This document shows positions 42,749-50,828 of a stretch of DNA of 64,000 nucleotides, in pieces; position 1 is the first letter of the stretch; each line of letters opens with the position of its first letter. The stretch is taken from NCBI GenBank assembly GCA_024681875.1, contig JAILAA010000189.1, forward strand, positions 1-64,000. The letters are read 5' to 3'. Both the position numbers and the translations under genes were made by a program. The notes under the pieces were generated by a model that was not told the DNA's origin, searched no databases, and saw only the letters and a list, made by a program, of their open reading frames with translations. This DNA is from Prevotella sp. (lineage in GTDB: Bacteria; Bacteroidota; Bacteroidia; Bacteroidales; Bacteroidaceae).

Positions 42749-43210
42749 TTACTTATACTGGTTGATATCGATAGCCTTGGGCTTCTGGGCCTCGTGCTTA
42801 TGCTCTGTGCCATCATAGATGTACAGGTTGTTCAGCAGGCTACGGCCGAGGGGGCCTTTGGGCAGCATGCCCTTCACGGCGTGCTTCAAGATGCGCTCTA
42901 CGCCAAAAGGCTTCTTGCGAAGCTCAGCGGGAGTATTGAAGCGCTGTCCGCCGGGATAGCCAGTATAACGTGTGTAGACCTTGTCGGTCTCCTTGTTGCC
43001 GGTGAACTTCACCTTGGCTGCGTTGATGATGATAACGTTGTCGCCACAGTCGACATGCGGAGTGAAGCTGGGTTTGTACTTACCGCGGATGAGTTTGGCG
43101 ACCTTAGAAGCAAGACGGCCAACCACCTGATCGGTAGCATCGATGACCACCCACTCCTTCTTGGCAGTCTCTTTGTTAATAGAGACGGTCTTGTAACTTA
43201 AAGTGTTCAT
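42749..43210 (-). CDS. rplM: 50S ribosomal protein L13
   Basis: Ribosomal protein uL13 of the large subunit, 153 residues. It has WVVIDATDQVVGRLASKVAKL, the YKPSFTPHVDCGDNVIIINA core, YTRYTGYPGG and AVKGMLPKGPLGR. It is the first gene of the operon and follows a leader of about 150 nt with hairpins, which could be an autoregulatory site as in other L13 operons. Confidence 0.98.
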   Translation of the reverse strand: MNTLSYKTVSINKETAKKEWVVIDATDQVVGRLASKVAKLIRGKYKPSFTPHVDCGDNVIIINAAKVKFTGNKETDKVYTRYTGYPGGQRFNTPAELRKKPFGVERILKHAVKGMLPKGPLGRSLLNNLYIYDGTEHKHEAQKPKAIDINQYK

Positions 43211-43356
43211 TTCTTCAAAAAAATACTAAAAAACAGTTCTTTTACTTTATAAAGTTTAATGTGTGAGCGCCGATTCACAAACCACGCTGTCCGGCCAAAG
43301 ACAGACGCTATTTACACGACGTCCCGCGGGGATTCTAAGACTCTCCCCAATAATCG
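43211..43356 (-). promoter_or_regulatory. Structured 5' leader of the rplM operon
   Basis: On the minus strand the leader holds GGGGA/TCCCC (43328-43348) and CTGTC/GACAG (43287-43304) stems, then an AT-rich stretch before the ATG. A ribosomal-protein binding leader is likely by context but not proven here. Confidence 0.45.
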
Positions 43357-43361
43357 GACTG

Positions 43362-43369
43362 CAAAGGTA
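43362..43369 (-). promoter_or_regulatory. Promoter -7 box of the rplM operon
   Basis: TACCTTTG on the minus strand, about 150 bp before the rplM ATG. A C-rich stretch is found at the likely start site. Confidence 0.65.
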
Positions 43370-43471
43370 CTGCTTTTTGCAAAAAAACATGTCGGCAAAT
43401 CTCACCTATACTTAATTTTTAAGAATATTTAACCCAAATCGATTACTTAGACATATGAATAGGTGCACTTG

Positions 43472-43534
43472 CGACGTGGTTTATATAAATCTCGACGTTG
43501 TCTATATAAACTACGACGTGGTTTAAAGAAAAAA
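43472..43534. repeat. Three 21-bp tandem repeats upstream of a promoter
   Basis: Units 43472-43492, 43493-43513 and 43514-43534 each begin CGACGTGG or CGACGTTG; the first two continue TTTATATAAA/TCTATATAAA. The array ends 11 bp before the TTTG box of the endonuclease promoter. Confidence 0.85.
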
Positions 43535-43545
43535 GGCGAATATTT

Positions 43546-43576
43546 TTTGGTGGTTGGGCCTTTTTTTGTAATTTTG
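43546..43576 (+). promoter_or_regulatory. Promoter of the endonuclease I gene
   Basis: TTTG (43546-43549), 19-bp spacer, TAATTTTG (43569-43576), 39 bp before the ATG. Confidence 0.8.
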
Positions 43577-43615
43577 CCCTCAAATACAAACATAACCTAA
43601 ACATTATTTAATAAC

Positions 43616-45937
43616 ATGAAACGATTTTTCTACAAACGTATTTCGTTAGCCTTACTGTTCACGCTGCTCAGCGGCATGGTATGGGCACAGATCCCCAACG
43701 GTTACTATAATAGTGCCGAGGGAAAGACAGGACAAGAGCTGAGGCAGGCCCTGCACAACATTATCTACAATCACACGAAACTAAACTATAACAAGCTGAA
43801 AGACTACTACAAAGACACCGACGTAGATAAGAACGGCTACATCATCGACATCTACACGAACGAGAAGCGCACTCTTAGCCAGAGTGGATGGAACAAAGAG
43901 CACTCCTGGCCGCAGAGCTGGTTCAACGAGCAGGCTACACCGAAGAGCGACCTCTTCCACGTCTATCCCGTTGATGCCACGGCCAACAACATGCGCAGCA
44001 ACTTCCCCTATGCCGTGGTGAACGAAAAAGTGACCCCCCCAGATAAATTATACACCACAAGCAACGGATCGAAAAGAGGCAGGACCACCATGATTCCCGG
44101 CTATACCGGCTTTGTTTTCGAGCCGGCCGACCAGTACAAGGGCGACCTCGCGCGTACATATTTTTATATGTCCACCTGCTACTACGGCGTAGACAGCGGC
44201 TGGGACGAAACCGAAATGACCAACAAGAGCGACCTGAAACCCTGGGCCGTGGAGATGCTCCTGCAATGGAACGACGAAGACCCCGTGAGCCAGAAGGAGA
44301 TAGACCGCAACAACGCCGTCTACAAGCACCAGAAGAACCGCAACCCCTTCATCGACAATCCCGACTACGCCCACATGATTTGGGACGAGAACTGGACAGC
44401 AGGCACCTACTATGACATCACCTGCGCAACTGGCCTGCAGAACGGCACCGTCACCGCTCCCGCCAGGGCCGCCGAGGGCAGCACCGTCACCATCACCGCC
44501 ACACCCGACGAGGGCTACCTCACTCAGACTCTCAGCGCTTACAAGACCGGCGACCCCGCCACAACGGTCAGCGTAACCACCAACGGCACCTTCGTCATGC
44601 CCGACTACGCCGTCACCGTCAGCGCCACCTTCAAGAAGGACGACACCAACTATCGCATCGACCTGGCCGACGTCACCCACGGCACCATCAATGCCAGTGC
44701 ACCGACGGCACTCTGCGGCACCACCGTCACCCTCACCGCCACACCCGACGAGGGCTACACCCTGCACTCTTGGTACGTCTGCCAGACGGGCAACGAGAAT
44801 GTGAAGGTCACTGTGAATGACAACCAGTTCGCCATGCCCGCCTACAACGTCACCGTGGCAGCTACCTTCGCACGCGACGCCGGAGCCGTGGGCAATGGCG
44901 ACTTCGCTAAGGTCACAGTAGCGCCCACTGACTGGAGCGGCACCTACCTCATCGTCTGCGAGACGGAGAACGTGGCCTTCGACGGCTCGCTGGAGAAGCT
45001 TGACGCCGTCAACAACACGAAGGCCGTGACCATAGAAGACGGAATCATCACCTCGACTGACGAGCTTAACGCCGCCGTGTTCACCATCGAAGCCGTGGCT
45101 GGCGGATATGCCATCCTATCGGCCAGCGGCAACTACATCGGACAGGCCAGCGACGCCAACGGACTGATACAGGCTGAGGGACCCATGCTGAACACCATCA
45201 CCATGGACGGCTCAGACGTGAACATCGTCAGCACAGGCGGAGCCTACCTGCGCTTCAACAACACCAGCAGCCAAATGCGCTTCCGCTATTATAAGTCAAG
45301 CACTTACACCAACCAGCAGGCCATACAGCTCTACAAGAAGTCGGAGAAGGCTGAAGACGTCTTCTTCACCATCACCTTCCACAACGGCGACGACAGCTAT
45401 ACGCAGACCGTGAAGGAAAACGAGCCTACCGCACTGGAGGCTTGCACCTTCACCAACAACGGCTATGTTTTTGACGGATGGACAACAAAAGAAAACGGCG
45501 AAGGTGAATACTATGAGGACGGCGCCAACATCACGCTACTGGCTGACCTCGACCTCTATGCTCAGTGGGATATGCTCTATAGCGTCACCATCCAGCAGGA
45601 AGGCGACGGCACTGTTGATGTTACCCCCACAGAGGCCGTTGAGGGAACCATCATCACCGTCAAGGCCACACCCGCAGAAGGCTTCAACTTGCAATCTATC
45701 ACCGTGAGCGACAATAGCGGCAACGCCTTCGAACTGGAAGGTGATGAGTTTGAGATGCCCGCCAGCAACATCACCGTAAGCGTGGTCTTCGCATCGCCCT
45801 CGACAGGCATCCTCAGCATCGACGCCAACGACATCGCCAAGGGTAACTGGCACGCCATTGACGGACGCGCCGTAAATGGCAAGCCACAGACCAAGGGCAT
45901 CTACATCCGCAACGGAAAGAAGCTCATCATTAAATAA
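43616..45937 (+). CDS. Secreted endonuclease I family protein with InlB-type repeats
   Basis: This 773-residue exported nuclease has a signal peptide (LALLFTLLSGMVWAQ), an endonuclease I domain (residues ~22-250; GWNKEHSWPQSWF, then DLFHVYPVDATANNMRSN, with the catalytic His-Asn region), two bacterial beta-repeats with near-identical GSTVTITATPDEGY and GTTVTLTATPDEGY, a beta domain (AVNNTKAVTIEDGI), a Listeria-Bacteroides repeat (NNGYVFDGWTTKENGEGEYY) and a third InlB-type repeat. It ends TKGIYIRNGKKLIIK, the tail also seen in the protein at 36398. It probably degrades extracellular DNA or RNA on the cell surface. A 21-bp repeat array precedes its promoter. Confidence 0.9.
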   Translation: MKRFFYKRISLALLFTLLSGMVWAQIPNGYYNSAEGKTGQELRQALHNIIYNHTKLNYNKLKDYYKDTDVDKNGYIIDIYTNEKRTLSQSGWNKEHSWPQSWFNEQATPKSDLFHVYPVDATANNMRSNFPYAVVNEKVTPPDKLYTTSNGSKRGRTTMIPGYTGFVFEPADQYKGDLARTYFYMSTCYYGVDSGWDETEMTNKSDLKPWAVEMLLQWNDEDPVSQKEIDRNNAVYKHQKNRNPFIDNPDYAHMIWDENWTAGTYYDITCATGLQNGTVTAPARAAEGSTVTITATPDEGYLTQTLSAYKTGDPATTVSVTTNGTFVMPDYAVTVSATFKKDDTNYRIDLADVTHGTINASAPTALCGTTVTLTATPDEGYTLHSWYVCQTGNENVKVTVNDNQFAMPAYNVTVAATFARDAGAVGNGDFAKVTVAPTDWSGTYLIVCETENVAFDGSLEKLDAVNNTKAVTIEDGIITSTDELNAAVFTIEAVAGGYAILSASGNYIGQASDANGLIQAEGPMLNTITMDGSDVNIVSTGGAYLRFNNTSSQMRFRYYKSSTYTNQQAIQLYKKSEKAEDVFFTITFHNGDDSYTQTVKENEPTALEACTFTNNGYVFDGWTTKENGEGEYYEDGANITLLADLDLYAQWDMLYSVTIQQEGDGTVDVTPTEAVEGTIITVKATPAEGFNLQSITVSDNSGNAFELEGDEFEMPASNITVSVVFASPSTGILSIDANDIAKGNWHAIDGRAVNGKPQTKGIYIRNGKKLIIK

Positions 45938-45949
45938 CCGACCAAAAAC

Positions 45950-46615
45950 ATGAACATGAGAAAAAAAATCACCATCATGGCACTGATGCTCCTCATCGGA
46001 GGAGCCAGCACCATCCAAGCCCAGGAATGTAAGCACGAGGGCACCGGCTGCTGCCAGCAAAGTGAGAAGAAAGAGTGTTGCAATAAAGCAGCCATCGAGA
46101 ACATCATGACACGCACCAGCATCCGCAAGTACACCCAGCAGCCTGTAGAGGACTGCAAAGTTGAGACGATGCTGCGCGCCGCCATGGCCGCTCCCACTGC
46201 AGTGAACAAGCAGCCGTGGCACTTCGTCGTTGTCAACGACAAGACTATACTTGGCAAACTGGCAGGCGAGGGACGTCGCGGCGACATGCTGCGCAACGCC
46301 CCGCTGGCCATCGTTGTCTGCGGCGACATGAACAAGGCCCTCGAAGGCCCGATTCGAGATTTCTGGATACAGGATGTCAGTGCAGCCACCGAGAATCTGC
46401 TCTTGGCCGCCCACGCCCTGGGACTCGGTGCCGTCTGGACAGGCCTCTACCCCAACACCGAGCGTGCCGGGCAGGTGGCTCAGACACTGGGAATGCCAGA
46501 AACCATGATGCCGCTATGCACCGTCATCATCGGATACCCCGACGAGCAACCCACTCCCAAGGACAAGTGGAAGCCCGAGAACGTATCATACAACGTATTT
46601 GGCGGCAAACAATAG
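45950..46615 (+). CDS. Exported nitroreductase family protein
   Basis: This 221-residue flavoprotein has a signal peptide (ITIMALMLLIGGASTIQAQ), a Cys-rich segment (ECKHEGTGCCQQSEKKECC) and the nitroreductase fold: MTRTSIRKYTQQPVEDCKV, AAMAAPTAVNKQPWHFVVV, and GLGAVWTGLYPNTERAGQV. FMN is the expected cofactor. The Cys cluster of five residues in 19 is unusual and could bind metal or form disulfides in the periplasm. It lies 12 bp after the endonuclease and could be read from the same promoter. Confidence 0.88.
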   Translation: MNMRKKITIMALMLLIGGASTIQAQECKHEGTGCCQQSEKKECCNKAAIENIMTRTSIRKYTQQPVEDCKVETMLRAAMAAPTAVNKQPWHFVVVNDKTILGKLAGEGRRGDMLRNAPLAIVVCGDMNKALEGPIRDFWIQDVSAATENLLLAAHALGLGAVWTGLYPNTERAGQVAQTLGMPETMMPLCTVIIGYPDEQPTPKDKWKPENVSYNVFGGKQ

Positions 46616-46641
46616 GTAAGAAGAAACAAATGAAAACGATT

Positions 46642-46679
46642 GAAAAGCAAAAGGAAAAAGCATTTTCTTTTTGCTTTTC
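46642..46679. repeat. 17-bp A/T-rich inverted repeat before lpxA
   Basis: GAAAAGCAAAAGGAAAA pairs with TTTTCTTTTTGCTTTTC (one G-T pair), then TTTTTGG. It may terminate the nitroreductase transcript just before the lpxA promoter. Confidence 0.6.
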
Positions 46680-46681
46680 TT

Positions 46682-46710
46682 TTTGGTCTCAAATAAAATG
46701 CGTACCTTTG
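46682..46710 (+). promoter_or_regulatory. Promoter of the lpxA operon
   Basis: TACCTTTG at 46703-46710, with TTTG at 46682-46685 (17-bp spacer), 22 bp before the ATG. Confidence 0.65.
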
Positions 46711-46732
46711 CAGCGTCGAAACAAACATTCAT

Positions 46733-47503
46733 ATGAATCAGATACATCCTTTAGCCGTCGTCTCACCTGAAGCTCAATTGGGCGACAACAATGTGATTGG
46801 CCCCTTCTGCGTAGTTGATGCCAACGTGGTGATGGGCGACAACAACCACCTGCTGAACAGCGTCACCATCCACACGGGAGCACGCATCGGCTCAGGTAAT
46901 GAGTTCTTCCCTGGTGCCAGCATTTCGACGAAGCCGCAAGACTTGAAATTCCGTGGCGAGGAGTCGCTCTGCATCATCGGCGACAACAACAGCATCCGTG
47001 AGAATGTGACCATCAGTCGAGGCACTGCCTCACGCGGAAAGACTGTCCTAGGCAGCGGCAATCTGCTGATGGAGAACATGCACATTGCCCACGACTGCGT
47101 CATCGGCAACGGATGCATCATTGGCAACTCGACGAAGTTTGCAGGCGAGGTGGAGGTCGACGACAACGCCATCATCTCGGCCGAGGTGCTGTTCCACCAG
47201 TTCATACGCATCGGCAGCTACGTGATGATTCAGGGCGGCAGCCGCACCAGCCAGGACATCCCACCCTATATCATTGCCGGCAAGGAGCCCATACGCTTCG
47301 CTGGAGTAAACCTCATCGGCCTGCGCCGCAGAGGCTTCTCAAACGAGACCATCGAGATGATTCATGACACCTACCGCACCATCTATGCACGCGGCATCAT
47401 GAAAGACGGCATCGCCGAGGCCCGCGCCAAGTATCCAGAATCAAAGGAGGTGGAATACATCTGCTCATTCATTGAGAGTTCCAAGAGAGGTGTTATCAGA
47501 TAG
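46733..47503 (+). CDS. lpxA: UDP-N-acetylglucosamine acyltransferase
   Basis: LpxA transfers a 3-hydroxyacyl chain from ACP to UDP-GlcNAc, the first step of lipid A synthesis. The 256-residue protein is a left-handed beta-helix of hexapeptide repeats (IHPLAVVSPEAQLGDNNVIG), with the catalytic His in MENMHIAHDCVIGNG and the C-terminal helical domain from AGVNLIGLRRRGFSNETI. It leads an operon with miaA, PBP1A and the helicase; the stop TAG at 47501-47503 is directly followed by the miaA ATG. Confidence 0.97.
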   Translation: MNQIHPLAVVSPEAQLGDNNVIGPFCVVDANVVMGDNNHLLNSVTIHTGARIGSGNEFFPGASISTKPQDLKFRGEESLCIIGDNNSIRENVTISRGTASRGKTVLGSGNLLMENMHIAHDCVIGNGCIIGNSTKFAGEVEVDDNAIISAEVLFHQFIRIGSYVMIQGGSRTSQDIPPYIIAGKEPIRFAGVNLIGLRRRGFSNETIEMIHDTYRTIYARGIMKDGIAEARAKYPESKEVEYICSFIESSKRGVIR

Positions 47504-48403
47504 ATGAAGACGTTGATAGTGATTACCGGCCCTACGGCCGTGGGTAAGACAGACTTGTGCCTTGACTTGGCCCGCCACTTCAACATCCCCATCATTAATG
47601 CTGACTCCCGACAAATATTCCGCGATTTAAAAATCGGCACTGCCGCACCTGACGAAGAACAACTCCGGCAGGTGCGGCACTACTTTGTAGGCACACTGAA
47701 ACTGGAAGACTACTACAGCGCCTCATTGTATGAACAGCAGGTCATGGCACTGCTTGAAGAGTTGTTCCTCGATTCAGATTTCGCTCTGCTGTCCGGCGGT
47801 TCGATGATGTATATTGACGCTGTGTGCAACGGTATTGACGACATACCCACCGTCGACGACAAGACACGCACCACGATGAAACGACGCCTGCAAGAAGAGG
47901 GGCTGGAGGCACTCTGTGAAGAGCTGCAACGCTTAGACCCTGAACACTACGCCATAGTCGACCGTAAAAATCCACGCCGCGTGGTACATGCACTCGAAAT
48001 TTGCCACATGACGGGACGTACTTACACATCGTTCCGAACCTCTCAACACTCATCCCGTCCCTTTCGCATCGTGAAGATGGCCCTGACACGACCCCGCGAA
48101 GAGCTTTACAATCGTATCAATGCCCGCGTGGACAAGATGATGCAGCAGGGCCTGCTCGAGGAAGCTCGCCGACTATTGCCCTATAGCCACATGAATGCGC
48201 TGAACACGGTAGGCTATAAAGAGATGTTTGCGTACCTAAATAATATATGGACACTGGATGAGGCAGTAGAGCGCATGAAGGGCAATACGCGCCGCTATGC
48301 GCGCAAACAGCTAACGTGGTTTAAGAAAGACAACGACGTGACTTGGTTCTCACCTAACGACAAAGAACTCATCATCAAACACATCACTGAACATGGACGA
48401 TAA
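47504..48403 (+). CDS. miaA: tRNA dimethylallyltransferase
   Basis: MiaA adds a dimethylallyl group to A37 of tRNAs that read UNN codons. The 299-residue protein has the P-loop ITGPTAVGKTDLCLDLA, the family block INADSRQIFRDLKIGTAAP, LLSGGSMMYIDAVCNGID, and the C-terminal NTRRYARKQLTWFKKD. MtaB elsewhere in the window modifies the other main class of A37. It directly follows lpxA and overlaps PBP1A by 11 bp. Confidence 0.97.
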   Translation: MKTLIVITGPTAVGKTDLCLDLARHFNIPIINADSRQIFRDLKIGTAAPDEEQLRQVRHYFVGTLKLEDYYSASLYEQQVMALLEELFLDSDFALLSGGSMMYIDAVCNGIDDIPTVDDKTRTTMKRRLQEEGLEALCEELQRLDPEHYAIVDRKNPRRVVHALEICHMTGRTYTSFRTSQHSSRPFRIVKMALTRPREELYNRINARVDKMMQQGLLEEARRLLPYSHMNALNTVGYKEMFAYLNNIWTLDEAVERMKGNTRRYARKQLTWFKKDNDVTWFSPNDKELIIKHITEHGR

Positions 48404-50828
48404 AAAGCCTAACATCTTCTTCAGGGCAATGAAAGCCTTGTGGCGTGCCGTAAGGAGCGTCCTCTCATGGTATGTACACCTGTATAAGGGAAGACCGTGG
48501 TACGTGAAGATCCTATCGGGCATCGTGTCGTTCATCCTCTTTGTCGTCCTTTATCTCGGTGCCGTCGACATCAACCTGTTCAACCTTTTCGGCATGTCGC
48601 CCAGCATGGATGCCATCAAGCGCACACGCCCGGCCCAAGCCAGCGAGATATACAGCGCCGACGGTGTTATGATTGGCAAGATATTCAACGAAAACCGTAC
48701 GCCTGTAAAGTACGAGGAGGTCAATCCAGTGTTCTGGCAAGCCCTCATCGACACCGAGGACGAGCGTTTCTACCACCACTACGGTATCGATGTGCCGGCT
48801 TTCTTTGCCGCCTTGAAGGACTATGTGCTGCACAACGATGCACGCGGTGCCTCGACACTGACGCAGCAACTGGCGAAGAATCTCTTCCGAGTACGCACAC
48901 AATACTCTACAGGCTTGTTAGGCAAAATACCTGGTCTGCGTATCATTGTGATGAAGAGCAAGGAGTGGGTGACTGCACTTAAGCTGGAATGGAACTTCAC
49001 CAAGGAGGAAATTCTGACGATGTACGCTAACACTGTTGATTTCGGCTCCAACGCATACGGCATCAAGACCGCCTGCGCCACCTATTTCAACACTACGCCC
49101 GCCGAGTTAAAGCCCGAACAGGCGGCAATGCTCGTGGGAATGTTGAAGGCCACAACCACCTACAACCCCCACCTGAATCCCGAGAACAGCATACGCCGCC
49201 GCAACGTGGTCTTAGGAAACATGCTGAGAAAAGGCCACATCACCCAGCAGCAACATGACTCACTGACTGCACTTCCCTTGGTGCTCGACTACGATGTAGA
49301 ATCCATCTATGACGGGCAGGCGTCCTACTTCCGCGTCGCCTTGCAGGAACATGTGGAGAAATGGTGCAAGGCACACGGCATTGATCCCTATGCTGACGGG
49401 CTGAAGATATACACCACGCTCGACATGCGTATGCAGAAATATGCCGAAGATGCCGCTCACGAGCACATGAAGAATCTTCAGGAGAGCTTCGACCAGCACT
49501 GGGCAGGCATGAACCCGTGGCAGGACAAGTACCACCGCGAGATACCTGGCTTCATTGAGAACATTGCACGCCGCTTGCCTGTCTACAAGCAGCTGGAGCA
49601 GGAATTCCCCGATGCTCCCGACTCTATCTGGAAGCGACTGAACACTCCCCACGAGGTGCAGCTGTTCAGTTACAACGGTCCAAAGACCGCCACGATGAGC
49701 ACAATGGACTCTCTACGCTACATCACCCGCTTCATGCACTGTGGATTTGTAGCAATGGAGCCGCACACAGGACACGTAAAGGCCTGGGTGGGCGACATAG
49801 ACTACGACACGTGGAAATATGACAAGGTGACGGCGCAACGTCAGCCAGGCTCAACCTTCAAACTGTTCGTCTACACTGAGGCGATGAATGCCGGCCTCAC
49901 GCCCTGTAAGCCTTACGTTGACGCCAACTACCGTATCGGTGGCACATGGACGCCGCACAACGCTGGAGGTCAGGCATCAGGTGCCACGATGACGCTGCGC
50001 TCGGCTTTTGCACGCAGCGTCAACACCATTGCAGCCCGGCTTGGCGAGGAGGTGGGCATCAGCAACGTGGCGCGCACAGCCCACAGAATGGGCATCAAGA
50101 GCCACCTGGAGGAGCTGCCCTCACTTGCCCTTGGTGCTAGCGACGTCAACTTGCTGGAGCTGGTCGACGCCTACTGTACCGTGGTCAACGACGGCCGCGT
50201 GCACGAGCCCGTCTTCATCACACGTATTCTCGACCGCGACGGCAATGAGATTTTCCATGCCACAGACCAACAACACGAAGCCATCCCCTACCGCAGCGCG
50301 TTTTTCATGCAGCAGATGCTGATGGGCGGCCTCAGTGGCACCAGCTGGAGTTTGCGACATTACGTCAACGAATTCCGCGACACCGACTTTGGCGGCAAGA
50401 CGGGCACATCAAACAACCACAGCGACGCTTGGTTTATTGGCGTTAGTCCCCGACTTGTCTGCGGTGCCTGGGTAGGCGGCGAATACCGCGCCATCCACTT
50501 CCGAACCGGTCAGCTGGGCCAGGGCAGCCGTGCTGCACTCCCCCTCTGCGGACGTTTCCTGCAAGCCGTTCTAAGCGACGAGCAATTCAGTCACTACCAC
50601 GCCAAGTTTGAGCCTTGCAAAGACCCCGCCATTCTGAGGAGCCAGTATGAGTGCGTCAGCGTCGTCAATCCACTGGATAGCCTCCTGCGTTTCCCCTTCA
50701 ACAACTACAACTACGAAGAAACCCCCATATTGTTCCCCGAGGGAGGTCTGGACACTCCCGACTTTGAGCCGGCTGGCATTTCCACCGAAGCCATAGAAGG
50801 AGCACCGAGCAGCAATGAACAAGAATGA
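48393..50828 (+). CDS. Penicillin-binding protein 1A, bifunctional
   Basis: This class A PBP polymerises and cross-links peptidoglycan in the periplasm. The 811-residue protein has one N-terminal membrane helix (ILSGIVSFILFVVLYLGAV), a GT51 domain with EDERFYHHYGIDVPA and GASTLTQQLAKNL, and a transpeptidase domain with the active Ser in QPGSTFKLFVY, the SVN triad and GKTGTSNN. The C-terminus is Pro/Glu-rich. The PBP1A label (pbpC- or mrcA-like) is by domain order only. It overlaps both its neighbours (miaA by 11 bp, helicase by 14 bp), which implies tight coupling. Confidence 0.95.
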   Translation: MDDKKPNIFFRAMKALWRAVRSVLSWYVHLYKGRPWYVKILSGIVSFILFVVLYLGAVDINLFNLFGMSPSMDAIKRTRPAQASEIYSADGVMIGKIFNENRTPVKYEEVNPVFWQALIDTEDERFYHHYGIDVPAFFAALKDYVLHNDARGASTLTQQLAKNLFRVRTQYSTGLLGKIPGLRIIVMKSKEWVTALKLEWNFTKEEILTMYANTVDFGSNAYGIKTACATYFNTTPAELKPEQAAMLVGMLKATTTYNPHLNPENSIRRRNVVLGNMLRKGHITQQQHDSLTALPLVLDYDVESIYDGQASYFRVALQEHVEKWCKAHGIDPYADGLKIYTTLDMRMQKYAEDAAHEHMKNLQESFDQHWAGMNPWQDKYHREIPGFIENIARRLPVYKQLEQEFPDAPDSIWKRLNTPHEVQLFSYNGPKTATMSTMDSLRYITRFMHCGFVAMEPHTGHVKAWVGDIDYDTWKYDKVTAQRQPGSTFKLFVYTEAMNAGLTPCKPYVDANYRIGGTWTPHNAGGQASGATMTLRSAFARSVNTIAARLGEEVGISNVARTAHRMGIKSHLEELPSLALGASDVNLLELVDAYCTVVNDGRVHEPVFITRILDRDGNEIFHATDQQHEAIPYRSAFFMQQMLMGGLSGTSWSLRHYVNEFRDTDFGGKTGTSNNHSDAWFIGVSPRLVCGAWVGGEYRAIHFRTGQLGQGSRAALPLCGRFLQAVLSDEQFSHYHAKFEPCKDPAILRSQYECVSVVNPLDSLLRFPFNNYNYEETPILFPEGGLDTPDFEPAGISTEAIEGAPSSNEQE

